64,000 nt of DNA from Saprospiraceae bacterium (GCA_016715965.1 JADJXG010000001.1:1059501-1123500), one strand, 5' to 3'; counted from the first letter of the stretch, positions 53,804-63,724 are shown. Program-made: numbers and translations. The notes: generated from the sequence alone by a model not told the origin.

Positions 53804-54534
53804 TTTCTCCTTCTTTTCAACTCAAAATTTTGACCAAGATACACCTTTCTGACTCTTTCATCCTCAGAGAGTTCCTCGGCTGTACCACTCATTAGAATTC
53901 TACCTTCAAAAATCAAATAGGCCCGATCTGTTATGGACAAAGTTTCCTGGACATTGTGGTCAGTAATTAAAATTCCAATGTTTTTTTCTTTTAGTTTTTC
54001 AACAATGGATTGAATATCCTCAACAGCAATGGGATCGATTCCTGCGAAAGGCTCGTCGAGCAGAATGAATTTGGGATTTGAAGCAAGAGCCCGTGCGATT
54101 TCTGTGCGCCTTCGCTCACCTCCGGACAATGAGTCACCTGAATTCTTTCTTACTTTGTGCAATGCAAATTCGTCGATCAGGTTTTCTAGCTTGTCTCTTT
54201 GCTCCTGCTTACTCAATTGGCTCATCTCAAGGATGGCTTTTATATTGTCTTCGACACTCAATTTCCGAAAGACAGAAGGTTCCTGAGGGAGGTATCCAAG
54301 TCCCTTGCGCGCACGCATGTACATTGCGTCCGTAGTGATCTCTTGATCATCCAAAAAGACCTTGCCTTCATTGGGAGTAATAAAACCAACAATCATATAA
54401 AACGTGGTGGTCTTCCCAGCGCCATTGGGACCAAGTAGTCCAACAATTTCTCCTTGTGATACTTCAATGGATACTCCATTGACCACCGTCCTGGCGCCAT
54501 ACTTTTTGATTAATTCTGTTGTCCGCAAGAGCAT
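53800..54534 (-). CDS. lptB: LPS export ABC transporter ATPase LptB
   Basis: 244 residues. Walker A GPNGAGKTTTF, Q-loop GYLPQEPSVFR, signature LSGGERRR, Walker B ILLDEPFAGIDP, and the H-loop in ITDHNV. The spacing and the GxIxxxGTxEE end match LptB. Powers lipopolysaccharide transport with LptFG. Overlaps the upstream gene by 1 nt. Confidence 0.93.
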   Translation of the reverse strand: MLLRTTELIKKYGARTVVNGVSIEVSQGEIVGLLGPNGAGKTTTFYMIVGFITPNEGKVFLDDQEITTDAMYMRARKGLGYLPQEPSVFRKLSVEDNIKAILEMSQLSKQEQRDKLENLIDEFALHKVRKNSGDSLSGGERRRTEIARALASNPKFILLDEPFAGIDPIAVEDIQSIVEKLKEKNIGILITDHNVQETLSITDRAYLIFEGRILMSGTAEELSEDERVRKVYLGQNFELKRRRN

Positions 54535-56135
54535 TAGTCCATTTTTATTGTTTGTTCCACATCCCAGTCTGGACGAAGTTCCTCCAGTTCATACAATCTT
54601 ACTGTCTCTGGTTGTAATTTTTTATCCAAATCTCCGGGATCCCATACCCCGTTGCCATTGGAGTCTTCTATAATCTGCAGCATATATTTGCCTGGATCCA
54701 AATACGTATATTTAAATTCTTTCGGTGTTCCATCAGAATGAATAAATTCCTGTTGAATCATCGTTTTACCTTTTATCAAACGCAAAATATACTTTTTTCC
54801 ACTTTCAAATTGATCAACTTTTAGATTTAAACCGGATAAACTTTCCTTGTTTATTTTTCGAATCACAATGCTATCCTGTCTGTTGATTTCCCCGTTGATA
54901 AGTTCTACAAATCCATCCTCATATTCTATTGCAATAGGTTCATTCATTACTCCCCTGAATTGAACCAGGATAACATTGGGTTTCATGGAATCTTTCATCG
55001 TCAAAAATTCGGTGTGCGATGACATTTTAATTTTGCTCTGCACAATATTTTTAATAGGATAAGGAGCCTCTAAAATGAACGGCTCATCCGGTTTTAAAAT
55101 AAATCGCTTGATCTTAAAAGCAAAACCATCCTTTATGTTTTTATTCCATTCTGAAGGAGGTAAAAAGATGGTATCCAATTGGTCATCATAAGATAAAAAA
55201 CCTGTCAATGTATCCTTGGATTCGTACCAAATCATCAAGCTATCCCCATCGTGTACCCAAAAGGTTTTATCCTGCTCTTTGGTCTGCCATATTAGATTGT
55301 TTACAGTTCCGGTAAATTTAATTTTGACCAGACCTGATTGGATTTCTTTTTGAGAGATCCGAACAGTGGGAGAATTTGCTGAGATCAAAAGTTTGTAACT
55401 CCGGGTACTATCTTTTCTCAAATCAATGGCCTGGGGTAAAAAAGCAAATTCCTCCGAAGCCAAATCGAAATAATTGTTTTGATTGTTGTCTTTTAGTGCG
55501 TAGAGTGCATAGCGGCCGGGTTTTAAATAAGAAATCTTGAAATATCCCTGATCGTCTGTTTTGATCAGGAAGTCTGGTTTTGTTTTTCTAAATGCGGTAT
55601 CCGCCAGATTAAAATACAATCCCACGATCGCATCTTTGACTGGGTTTAATTCCAATGCATTGATCACATAACCCTCTATCCACAAAGAATCAATGTGGTC
55701 TCCAGTGGAAAACACGAATTGGATATTTTTTGCAAGATTTTTTTCAGTGATGTCCTGGATGGATTCTCCGGGAAAAAACAAATAGGTAGTGGAATCTTTT
55801 AGTTCTTCTTTTTCATCCAATTGAATCCACAAGGTTTTTCCTTTCAATTTAAATTCAGGTTTATAATCCAGACTGGGTGTAAAATGATGCTGTCCTTGAA
55901 TATTGTTCAAACTGATCCACTCATTAAATGTCAATTTAATTTCTCTGGGTTTGGATCCTGTTTGTAAATTGGGACTAGACTTACTCCATACAACCTGTGG
56001 CGCTTCAGTATCCTTAGGACCTCCTTGAAGACCTTCCTGTCTGGCACATGATGACATCATCACCAATAAGAGAAATGTAAAACAAAGAAATGCAAAATAA
56101 TAAAACGCAATAGCTCTGCCTCTTCGTTTTCCCAT
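54534..56135 (-). CDS. Lipoprotein with N-terminal Ig-like (Big_5) domain
   Basis: 533 residues. Lipobox MMSSC (Cys30) and GGPKDTEAPQVVWSKSSPN, the standard start of Bacteroidota Ig-like lipoproteins, followed by REIKLTFNEWISLNN and TYLFFPGESIQDITE. The middle has carboxypeptidase-regulatory-like blocks (DDQGYFKISYLKPGRYALYA; DSNGNGVWDPGDL). Anchored at the cell envelope, probably structural. 2-nt gap to gpmI. Confidence 0.82.
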   Translation of the reverse strand: MGKRRGRAIAFYYFAFLCFTFLLLVMMSSCARQEGLQGGPKDTEAPQVVWSKSSPNLQTGSKPREIKLTFNEWISLNNIQGQHHFTPSLDYKPEFKLKGKTLWIQLDEKEELKDSTTYLFFPGESIQDITEKNLAKNIQFVFSTGDHIDSLWIEGYVINALELNPVKDAIVGLYFNLADTAFRKTKPDFLIKTDDQGYFKISYLKPGRYALYALKDNNQNNYFDLASEEFAFLPQAIDLRKDSTRSYKLLISANSPTVRISQKEIQSGLVKIKFTGTVNNLIWQTKEQDKTFWVHDGDSLMIWYESKDTLTGFLSYDDQLDTIFLPPSEWNKNIKDGFAFKIKRFILKPDEPFILEAPYPIKNIVQSKIKMSSHTEFLTMKDSMKPNVILVQFRGVMNEPIAIEYEDGFVELINGEINRQDSIVIRKINKESLSGLNLKVDQFESGKKYILRLIKGKTMIQQEFIHSDGTPKEFKYTYLDPGKYMLQIIEDSNGNGVWDPGDLDKKLQPETVRLYELEELRPDWDVEQTIKMD

Positions 56136-56137
56136 TG

Positions 56138-57667
56138 TTATGCTCCATTCTTCGTTAACAAAGATTCACCGGTCATTGCTGAAGGAACCGGCAAGTTCAT
56201 AAGCTCCAATATGGTGGGGGCAATATCTGAGAGTTTTCCATCTTTGAGTTGGATGTCTTTTCGATCACAAATCAAAATGCAGGGAACAAAATTGGAAGTA
56301 TGTGCTGTATGGGGACTTCCGTCCGGATTCAACATCAGTTCTCCATTTCCATGATCAGCCAATATTAAGATTTGGTACCCCAGTGAAACTGCCTGTGGGA
56401 TCAATCTGCGAAGACAGCGATCCACGGTTTCTGCGGCACCCACAACCGCCTTAAATACACCGGTGTGACCCACCATGTCTGTGTTCGCATAGTTGATGCA
56501 GACAAATTCGGTGGGATTCGTCAGCATATCCTGTAACAAGGCATCGGTGACTTCTTCAGCCGACATCTGTGGTTGTAGATCATAGGTAGCTACTTTGGGT
56601 GAAGGAACGAGAATTCTTCTTTCACCTGCAAATGCTTGCTCACGTCCTCCACTTAAAAAATAACTGACATGGGGGTATTTCTCTGTTTCTGCAATCCTCA
56701 ATTGTTTTCCACCAAAACGCGAGATCATCTCTCCTAAAGTTTCCCTGATGTTTTCTTTCTCAAAAACCACTCTAACGTTTTTATAGCGCTCATCGTAAGG
56801 AGTCATGGTGACATAATACAAATCAAGAGGATGGGTGTTATAATCGGGTAAAGAAGTTTGGGTTAATGCAGTCGTCAATTGTCTTAATCGATCCGTTCTG
56901 AAATTTAAACAAAACACCGCATCTCTATCTTTTATGTACTCCAAATGATCAAAAGAGGATTTTAGAATAATGGGCTTTACAAATTCATCTGTGATGCCAT
57001 CCTGATAGCTCTTCTGAAGACTTGCCAATAAATCATCTGATAGATTTCCAATACCTTTTGTATACAAATCAAACGCCAGTTTGCTTCGCTCCCACCTTTT
57101 ATCGCGATCCATGGCATAATACCGGCCAATTAAGCTGACGAGGGTCGAATTTTTGCTCTCTAAAAAATGTTGCAGTTCTTTCACATATTTGATACCAGCT
57201 CTGGGATCTGTGTCCCTCCCATCGAGAATTGCATGAATGAATATCTTCTTAAGACCAAGTCTCTCAAGGGCCTCCAGCATTCCATATAAATGATCGATAT
57301 GGCTGTGGACACCACCGTCAGACAAAAGGCCTATTAAATGCAAATCTTTTCTTTGCCCAAGACAATAATCCACCAGTTCAAGAATGGTCTTGTTTTGAAG
57401 GATGCTCTGATCCTCTATAGAACGACTGATTCTGCCGAGATCTTGCCAAACCACTCTACCTGCACCAAGATGAATATGTCCTACCTCAGAATTTCCAAAC
57501 TGGCCTTCGGGAAGACCTACAGAAGGACCAAAACTGATTAATTTAGAATGTGGATGCTCCAATAGCAACTGGTCATAAAAAGGGGTTTGCGCCTGAGCAA
57601 TCGCGTCGGCCTCGGGAATTAGTCCAATGCCCCAACCATCCAAAATGACAAGCATTGATTTTTTCAT
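56138..57667 (-). CDS. gpmI: 2,3-bisphosphoglycerate-independent phosphoglycerate mutase
   Basis: 509 residues, normal length. Phosphatase-like core with the active-site Ser in GQFGNSEVGHIHLGAGR and metal ligands in VLDGWGIG, DMVGHTG and LADHGNGE. Interconverts 3- and 2-phosphoglycerate in glycolysis with Mn. First gene of an operon of six ending in dgkA. Confidence 0.96.
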   Translation of the reverse strand: MKKSMLVILDGWGIGLIPEADAIAQAQTPFYDQLLLEHPHSKLISFGPSVGLPEGQFGNSEVGHIHLGAGRVVWQDLGRISRSIEDQSILQNKTILELVDYCLGQRKDLHLIGLLSDGGVHSHIDHLYGMLEALERLGLKKIFIHAILDGRDTDPRAGIKYVKELQHFLESKNSTLVSLIGRYYAMDRDKRWERSKLAFDLYTKGIGNLSDDLLASLQKSYQDGITDEFVKPIILKSSFDHLEYIKDRDAVFCLNFRTDRLRQLTTALTQTSLPDYNTHPLDLYYVTMTPYDERYKNVRVVFEKENIRETLGEMISRFGGKQLRIAETEKYPHVSYFLSGGREQAFAGERRILVPSPKVATYDLQPQMSAEEVTDALLQDMLTNPTEFVCINYANTDMVGHTGVFKAVVGAAETVDRCLRRLIPQAVSLGYQILILADHGNGELMLNPDGSPHTAHTSNFVPCILICDRKDIQLKDGKLSDIAPTILELMNLPVPSAMTGESLLTKNGA

Positions 57668-57787
57668 CAGCCTTCAAACGTCCAATGAGAGCGTAAGGTT
57701 GCAAAAAATCCCATATGTTGGCCAGTAATTTGGGTAAACAGGAACGAAACATGGAATTCATTTGTTATAGGCTAAAATTAAGTTGAA

Positions 57788-58171
57788 ATGAACAAATTTT
57801 CTGTTTTCCTTTACTGGCTACTCCCGCTTCTGAGCTTCGCCCAAACCAGGCATCCCGCCTTTGATGCATTTTCCAAATCCGACCCCTCAGGACTCTCCAA
57901 TTTATTAAACTCCAAAGTGGAGTATTGTTACAACGGAAAAATTGCTTATCTTGATAAATATGAAGCTACCAAGGCTTTGGGCTTATTTATGACCAATAAT
58001 CCTCCCAAAAGTGTCAATGCACTCCACAGAGGTGCCTCAAAATCCAATGAATCCCAGTATCAGATCGCCCAATACCTTAGCACCAACGGCAAATCCTTCC
58101 GAATCATGATTTATGCTGAAGAAAATGCCTCGACCAATGGTATTCGGGAAATCAAAATTGATCCCCAATAA
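57788..58171 (+). CDS. DUF4783-like exported protein
   Basis: 127 residues. Signal peptide (LYWLLPLLSFAQ), then HPAFDAFSKSDPSGLSNLLN and KVEYCYNGK, with an NTF2-like fold suggested. Bacteroidota DUF4783 proteins look like this; function unknown. Confidence 0.75.
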   Translation: MNKFSVFLYWLLPLLSFAQTRHPAFDAFSKSDPSGLSNLLNSKVEYCYNGKIAYLDKYEATKALGLFMTNNPPKSVNALHRGASKSNESQYQIAQYLSTNGKSFRIMIYAEENASTNGIREIKIDPQ

Positions 58172-58621
58172 GTCAAATACATTGGTATTCAGATCTACAC
58201 CGCATTCATCCATCCTTTATTTGTCTCAATTTCTTTAGATCGTAATTGCGACAGGAACGCTTGTTATGGCAAGCGATAAAAATTTTATAATTAGACATTT
58301 GAAATTAAAAATGGAACAAGACACCCAATATTTTCAATCAGACATTGCCCCATGGCAAGGATGAGATCAAATATTCCAATTGATGCAATAGAGTTCTTTA
58401 TGATGGAGAAAAGGGCAATAAAAGGCAGGCATTTTATAAGCAAGCTTGGTGGTGTTAAGCGGACGAATCAAATAGTTTGAAAAGCATGCATTTTGAAGCC
58501 ATTTTTGTTAGTGCTAGGATCTCTAATCCAAGATTTGGGATGATCCTTTCCCGCAAGCTTGCAAGCTGATATTCGTATTTATAGCATAAAAAGCAAGGGA
58601 CTCTAAAACTAGAAAATCAGA
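58172..58621. other. Gene-free stretch before the second mobile-element copy
   Basis: 450 bp without a convincing ORF. A possible start near 58311 (MEQDTQYFQSD) meets a stop after 17 codons. No repeats or promoter boxes are evident. Confidence 0.4.
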
Positions 58622-59518
58622 CACACCTTTCCAAAATAAGTTTAAATTTGAAACGTGACCATTGATTTACAAGTGAATAATAATTTTGAAACGTTATTAT
58701 AAAACTGAACCCTCAAAACAGTTATTGCAATTTAAAAAATTTCTTTTGTTTTTCAAACTTCATGCATGTTACTTTCTTTTGACCGTCAAAAGACGACTGA
58801 ACGATCTGCGAAGCAGTTTTGAGCAACAGCTCAAAAAGTGAAGGAGCCCGCAAGGGATAAAACAAAGATAGCTCGCTGTTTCAATTATCCGCTTTCGCGG
58901 TTCACTTCGCCATCGCACTGTCGTACGATGGTATCCTGCGTGGCAGGATACTTCGCTACGATCACCTCGCTCACCCAACTGCAGCTCTTTCGCTATGCTA
59001 AAAAAACTCGCCTCTACCTCTCCTACTGGGCTCCCCAATCCTCGCTTCGCAAACTCCGTCATTGCGGGTAGCTCCTCCGTTGGGCTCAGACAGTTTTTAG
59101 CATGACCGCGAAATTCGCTGGTTGGGTACCCGAGCTACGGAGCCCTAGGCCGCATTGAAATGCTTGAAAACCATCATTCTTTCTGATATTTCAATCTAAT
59201 TAATGATTAATATTAAGAGCCTTTTCGTCAGCGGCCCAAGAAGGACAGATTTTGGAAATAGCGCCTTATATTGTCGCTCCTTTAACTGAAACTAATATGA
59301 TGCACCCATCAAACATACTATCATAATGAAATCATAATATGGAGCGGCAATATACAGCGCCCAAAATCTGTCCCAACAGTGAACTTTGCAAAATGAACCC
59401 AATTAAGCCCAATAGAACCAAGGAAGATGCCGCCTTAGAAAAGGCTGCGTTTTTTTCCACTTTTTGAGCGACAAAAAGTGGAAAAGTTAGTTTCTAAAAA
59501 TTATTTTGGACAGATGTG
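58622..59518. mobile_element. Non-autonomous mobile element, copy B (no IS inserted)
   Basis: Inverted ends CACACCTTTCCAAAATAA (58622-58639) and the complement of CACATCTGTCCAAAATAA (59501-59518), with a partly matching 9-bp flank (7 of 9). 897 bp. Its left about 200 bp and right about 350 bp closely match the copy at 11449-15490, while the middle differs. It contains the same long inverted repeat (arms 59243-59280 and 59341-59373). No transposase gene. ORFs within it read through palindromes. Confidence 0.8.
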
Positions 59519-59528
59519 AAAATCTGCA

Positions 59529-60137
59529 TTACTTGATTTCAGTCCAAAACATCCTGCGCTCACCAATATAACCCTCCAATAAATCTCCGGTTTGCACCTG
59601 GCCTACACCCTCAGGAGTACCTGTAAAAATAACATCTCCCTGAAGCAAAGTAAAATATTGACTGATGGCTGAAATAAGCTGGCTAAAATTAAAAATCATA
59701 TTTATTGAACTACCTTTCTGAACGGGTATTTTATTCTTTTGCAAAACAAAGTGAATGGGTCCATCTGGTATCTCCGACAGCGGAATCCAATCACCCACCA
59801 CCGCAGAATGATCAAACGCTTTAGCGATCTCCCATGGATGTCCCAGTGATTTACAGCGATCCTGAATGTCCCTCGCAGTAAAATCAATACCCAATCCAAT
59901 ATGACTGACCATACTCATCCCTTCTGATTCCTTAATTTTTTTGCCACTTCTTCCAATACGCAGTAGAATTTCCACTTCGTGGTGAATATTCTGACTAAAG
60001 TCGGGGATATAAAAAGCCTTGTTGTCCTTAAGTGCTGCGGTGGAAGGTTTGCAAAAAATGAGAGGTTCTTTCGGCACAGGGTTATTTAGCTCTTTGGCGT
60101 GTTCGACATAATTTCTACCAATACAATAAAATGTCAT
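59529..60137 (-). CDS. Fumarylacetoacetate hydrolase family protein
   Basis: 202 residues from ATG 60137; the frame opens six codons earlier. FYCIGRNYVEHAKELN and the metal-binding glutamates in HHEVEILLRIG, then GIDFTARDIQ and TGTPEGVG. Small FAH-family members act as acylpyruvases or oxaloacetate decarboxylases. It lies directly beside the mobile-element copy, 10 nt from its end. Confidence 0.9.
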   Translation of the reverse strand: MTFYCIGRNYVEHAKELNNPVPKEPLIFCKPSTAALKDNKAFYIPDFSQNIHHEVEILLRIGRSGKKIKESEGMSMVSHIGLGIDFTARDIQDRCKSLGHPWEIAKAFDHSAVVGDWIPLSEIPDGPIHFVLQKNKIPVQKGSSINMIFNFSQLISAISQYFTLLQGDVIFTGTPEGVGQVQTGDLLEGYIGERRMFWTEIK

Positions 60138-60191
60138 GTGGAAATTTTTTACCAATGTAATTCTAAAAAAAATTTGTGAAATCTACCCAAT

Positions 60192-61187
60192 TTATAAAAG
60201 ACCACAAAGTTCTTTGACTTCTTTTAAAGTTTGTTGAGCCCGCTTGCGGATCGTGGCAGAAGAGTCTTTAATTTGCTCTTTGACCGCCTTCTTGTTCTGC
60301 ACAATTTGTTCCTTTTTTGCTTGAATCGGTCCCACCATTTCAATAATTGCATCCGCAACAGCCTCTTTCAAATGACTGTATGCTAAATTTCCGTCCTGAT
60401 ACGTCTGCAGCAATTCCTGATAAATTTGCTCCTTATCACAAGCTTTAAGAATCAAAAACAAGTTTTCAACTCCTGCTGCCATTTTGGTAGAATGATCTCC
60501 GGAGTCCGTTACGGCAGATTTAATTTGTTTTCTAATTTGGTCCACCGGAGCAAAGAGATTGATGTTGTGCTTGTCACCGGCACTTGCACTCATTTTCCTG
60601 GATGGATCGGCTGTGGATAGGATCTTTGGGGTATTGGTGTAAATGGTCTCAGGCAGCACAAAATAATCCTTACCAACAACTTTGTTAAATCTGGTCGCAA
60701 TGTTTCTGGTGAGTTCGAGGTGTTGGTCCTGATCCTTGCCCACCGGTACAAAATCTGCTCTGTAAATCAGAATATCCGCAGCTTGCAAAACCGGGTAGGT
60801 GAATAGGCCGGAAGAAATAAAAAGATCCTTGTCTTTTTCTTTGACTTGTTCCGATTTATCTTTAAACTGAACCATTCTGCTCAATTCACCAAAACTACAC
60901 ATACATCCCATGATCCATCCCAGTTCGGTATGTTCAGGTATCATGGATTGAATAGAGAGGTTTTCAGGCTTAATACCACAAGCGAGCAGATTAAAGCAGA
61001 GCTCCCAGACATTCTCTCTCAATTTGGCGGGTTGGTAGGGCATGGTCATCGCGTGGTAGTTGACAATGCTATACACACATTCATAGTCAGACTGTAATCT
61101 CACCCAATTTTGAACCGCACCAAAATATCTGCCCAAATGAAGATTCCCCGTGGGTTGGATCCCTGATAAAATTACTTTTTGGTTCAC
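60192..61187 (-). CDS. trpS: Tryptophan-tRNA ligase
   Basis: 331 residues, standard bacterial length. Class I signatures: GNLHLGRYFG (HIGH-like) and RKMSASAGDKH (KMSKS-like). Charges tRNA-Trp. 21 nt from the RidA gene on the same strand. Confidence 0.96.
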   Translation of the reverse strand: MNQKVILSGIQPTGNLHLGRYFGAVQNWVRLQSDYECVYSIVNYHAMTMPYQPAKLRENVWELCFNLLACGIKPENLSIQSMIPEHTELGWIMGCMCSFGELSRMVQFKDKSEQVKEKDKDLFISSGLFTYPVLQAADILIYRADFVPVGKDQDQHLELTRNIATRFNKVVGKDYFVLPETIYTNTPKILSTADPSRKMSASAGDKHNINLFAPVDQIRKQIKSAVTDSGDHSTKMAAGVENLFLILKACDKEQIYQELLQTYQDGNLAYSHLKEAVADAIIEMVGPIQAKKEQIVQNKKAVKEQIKDSSATIRKRAQQTLKEVKELCGLL

Positions 61188-61208
61188 TGCTATGGGATTT
61201 TGGATGAT

Positions 61209-61589
61209 TTATTTGTAGGCAATACAGGAAATTTCTACCTGGACACCCCGGGGCAAAGCAACTACTTCTACCAATTCCCTTGCAGGTGCTCCTTCGCTTG
61301 GAAAATAGGTGGCATAAACCGCGTTGATTCTGCTAAATTGCAAAATGTCTTTGACAAAAACACTGCACTTGGCAACATGGGAAAAATCCATACCGGCCGC
61401 TTCCAAAATGGCGGCAATATTGTCCAAAACCCGGTGTGTTTCTGTTTCAATGGATCCCGAGACCAATTCATTGGTGGATGGGTCCAAAGCAATTTGACCT
61501 GAAACATACAAAGTATGTCCTATCATGATTGCCTGGCTGTATGGTCCAATTGGTTTTGGGGCTTTTGGAGTATAAATGACTTTCCTCAT
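61209..61589 (-). CDS. ridA: RidA-family reactive imine/enamine deaminase
   Basis: 126 residues. IGPYSQAI, LYVSGQIALDP, and the catalytic Arg in PARELVEVVALPRG. Hydrolyses 2-aminoacrylate-type intermediates from PLP enzymes. Full length. Confidence 0.94.
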   Translation of the reverse strand: MRKVIYTPKAPKPIGPYSQAIMIGHTLYVSGQIALDPSTNELVSGSIETETHRVLDNIAAILEAAGMDFSHVAKCSVFVKDILQFSRINAVYATYFPSEGAPARELVEVVALPRGVQVEISCIAYK

Positions 61590-61712
61590 ATTTCTGATCT
61601 GATGAATAAATGGAAGAAAAAAGCCCCAACCAAGGAGCTTTAAAACTTAAGAAGACCTAAAACCCATGGCTTCGGCCCTTTCAGCATACTATAAGAAGAT
61701 AGCTATCTCTGA

Positions 61713-61916
61713 TTATGCTTCCGCCGTAACTTCTTCAGCTCCCTTGACCAGGATATGCCCTTTGTAAATCAAATTTCCATCATGCCAATGTGCGTGATGC
61801 ATAATATGAGTGGCACCCGTCTTTTTGCAGACAGCCAGCTGGGGAGTCTCCGCCTTGTAATGCGTTCTCCTTTTTCTTTTGCGAGTTTTCGAATGTCGCC
61901 ATTTTGGATTTGGCAT
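61713..61916 (-). CDS. rpmF: 50S ribosomal protein L32
   Basis: 67 residues. MPNPKWRHSKTRKRKRRTHY start, then LAVCKKTGATHIMHHAHW. Only one cysteine remains of the usual zinc ribbon, so this is a zinc-independent form. Downstream of the DUF177 gene by 11 nt, the usual pairing. Confidence 0.93.
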   Translation of the reverse strand: MPNPKWRHSKTRKRKRRTHYKAETPQLAVCKKTGATHIMHHAHWHDGNLIYKGHILVKGAEEVTAEA

Positions 61917-61927
61917 ACGATTGGATT

Positions 61928-62443
61928 TTAATTGTTTTTAATATTTTTCAAAACATCCCAAACCGAATCATCCTTTTGTGAATCAGATTCGGCTTTGATA
62001 TATTTTAAGACATCTTCATTGCATGGTTTCGGATCTACCTCCTCACAGGCAAATACTTTGCTCAGTGGTACAGCCAAACACGCATATTCATAAAGCAGTG
62101 AGGCAAATGAAAATTCATGCGCCTCAGGGTTAAGAAGAATCAAATCCGGATCTTCAGATTCTCCTTCACTTTTTTTAATTACTAAGTCATAAATCCTCGA
62201 CACCGGAAGTTTGATTTCAGCCAAACAACGATCACAAGTTTCTTTGACCCATCCTGTAATAGTCATTCTTACTGTCATCAAATCCAAATGTTTATCCAAA
62301 TCAATACTGACTACTATATCACTTTCCTGAATTGGACTGGATTCAAAATGAATAAAAAACTCCTTGTCCAAGCGAAACTGATATTGGTGCTGACCATCCA
62401 GAAGGCCTTTCAGAGGAATGACAAACTGTTTGAGAAAAGGCAT
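61928..62443 (-). CDS. DUF177 (YceD-like) protein
   Basis: 171 residues. The C-terminal two thirds hold CDRCLAEIKLPVSRIYDLVI and the acidic stretch FACEEVDPKPCNEDVLKYI, typical of DUF177, which is co-transcribed with rpmF in most bacteria and linked to 23S rRNA processing. Preceded by a TACCTTTG promoter box. Confidence 0.88.
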   Translation of the reverse strand: MPFLKQFVIPLKGLLDGQHQYQFRLDKEFFIHFESSPIQESDIVVSIDLDKHLDLMTVRMTITGWVKETCDRCLAEIKLPVSRIYDLVIKKSEGESEDPDLILLNPEAHEFSFASLLYEYACLAVPLSKVFACEEVDPKPCNEDVLKYIKAESDSQKDDSVWDVLKNIKNN

Positions 62444-62471
62444 ATAATGAACGTTTCCAAAATTTGGATCG

Positions 62472-62479
62472 CAAAGGTA
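62472..62479 (-). promoter_or_regulatory. -7 box (TACCTTTG) for DUF177-rpmF
   Basis: Perfect TAnnTTTG on the minus strand, 28 nt before the start at 62443. Identical octamer to the divergent THX promoter. Confidence 0.6.
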
Positions 62480-62520
62480 AGAATATTTATTTTATTACAA
62501 GCTTTTTATTCATTAAATAC

Positions 62521-62528
62521 TACCTTTG
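62521..62528 (+). promoter_or_regulatory. -7 box (TACCTTTG) for the THX gene
   Basis: Perfect TAnnTTTG on the plus strand, 23 nt before ATG 62552. It supports the short start rather than a longer upstream reading frame. Confidence 0.65.
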
Positions 62529-62551
62529 CGGCCAAACTTAAACAAAAATTT

Positions 62552-62659
62552 ATGGGCAGAGGAGACAAAAGAACCGCCAAAGGAAAAAGAACAAGGGCTT
62601 CTTATGGCAACAGCAGACCAAAAAAAATCAAGTCGGCACCAAGCTTAAAGAAAGCTTAA
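62552..62659 (+). CDS. 30S ribosomal protein THX
   Basis: Only 35 residues: MGRGDKRTAKGKRTRASYGN plus a basic tail. The Gly-Arg-Gly-Asp start and Lys/Arg richness match the Thx/bS31 peptides of Bacteroidota and Thermus, which fill a cavity at the top of the 30S head. A longer ORF (from 62288) in the same frame overlaps the DUF177 gene and is not credible. Confidence 0.85.
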   Translation: MGRGDKRTAKGKRTRASYGNSRPKKIKSAPSLKKA

Positions 62660-62817
62660 CCAAGTTATTTTGAATTGCAGTGTATTGATTTTAATAAATT
62701 AATACATTTAAATAAATACAATCTGAACTTAATAATCCTCCTGATCCATTGATCAGAATGCCCTTTTTTATAAAAAAGCCTTAAATTTAGGCTTAATTCG
62801 GCCAACAAGGCTCCAGG

Positions 62818-63660
62818 ATGAATCATAAATCTAAAGATTCCTTTTCTTTTTCTGACCTGTTTGCTTTTTTCAAAAGCAGACTGTTTCGGTACACCCTGCT
62901 CCGTATGTTTGTTTTTTTGATCATCCTTTGGACATTGACCAGTTTTGGATTAAAAATCTATACAAACCATGGCCAGAGGGTTAAACTTTCAAGTTTTACA
63001 GGTGTAAAAATTGAAAAAGTGGAAAAACTGGCCTATGCTCAGGGATTCGAGATCGTTATTGCCGACTCAATCCATCTTTCAGGCGTTGAGGGTGGTGTGG
63101 TGCAATCTCAAGTTCCTCCAGCTGGATCTTTGGTAAAGCGAGGGAGAAAAATTTATTTGACAACCAGCAGATACAATCCCGATAAAGTAGATTCGGAAGT
63201 TTTGTTTTCAAGCTATGGAAAAAAGTACGAACATAAAAAAGCAGAATTGTATAATCTGTATGCTCTAAAATCAAAATTGATTGCGGCAGAATACGACCCC
63301 GGACCACCTGGTCACATTCTTAAAATATATTACAAAGGTGAATTGGTCGTGGACAAAAATGTTCAAAAAGCAGGAATTCAGATCGCTAAAGGAGATACCC
63401 TGGATATGATTGTTTCCAGTTTATCGGGTGGATCTATAGATATCCCGGATTTGGTATGTAAAGATTATACTGAGGTCTTGTTTATACTTGATGCAGCAGG
63501 ATTAAAAATTGGCGAAGTGAATCATTTAGAAGATGATGTTTTCCTGGACTCCGCCATAGTGACCAGCCAAACACCAGCCTTTCATCCAGGCCAGCAAATT
63601 AAAATGGGTGAAAAAATAAATATAAGCATTAGCAATGCCCGGCCGGAAAATTGCGACTAA
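62818..63660 (+). CDS. PASTA-domain membrane protein
   Basis: 280 residues. One TM near 30-50, then three PASTA repeats: FTGVKIEKVEKLAYAQGFEI with VVQSQVPPAGSLVKRG, a degenerate second, and IPDLVCKDYTEVLFILDAAG with VTSQTPAFHPGQQIKMG. Extracytoplasmic PASTA domains bind peptidoglycan or beta-lactams. There is no kinase domain, unlike in Gram-positive bacteria. Confidence 0.85.
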   Translation: MNHKSKDSFSFSDLFAFFKSRLFRYTLLRMFVFLIILWTLTSFGLKIYTNHGQRVKLSSFTGVKIEKVEKLAYAQGFEIVIADSIHLSGVEGGVVQSQVPPAGSLVKRGRKIYLTTSRYNPDKVDSEVLFSSYGKKYEHKKAELYNLYALKSKLIAAEYDPGPPGHILKIYYKGELVVDKNVQKAGIQIAKGDTLDMIVSSLSGGSIDIPDLVCKDYTEVLFILDAAGLKIGEVNHLEDDVFLDSAIVTSQTPAFHPGQQIKMGEKINISISNARPENCD

Positions 63661-63724
63661 TTCTAACCAATAATTGGACAAACCAATCCGTTAAGGCTTT
63701 GTTTTAAAATTAAATAAGATAAGA

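Noticed and set aside
62288..62551. Longer N-terminus for the THX ORF
   Set aside because: It overlaps the DUF177 gene on the other strand. The promoter box at 62521 and the family start MGRGD support the ATG at 62552.
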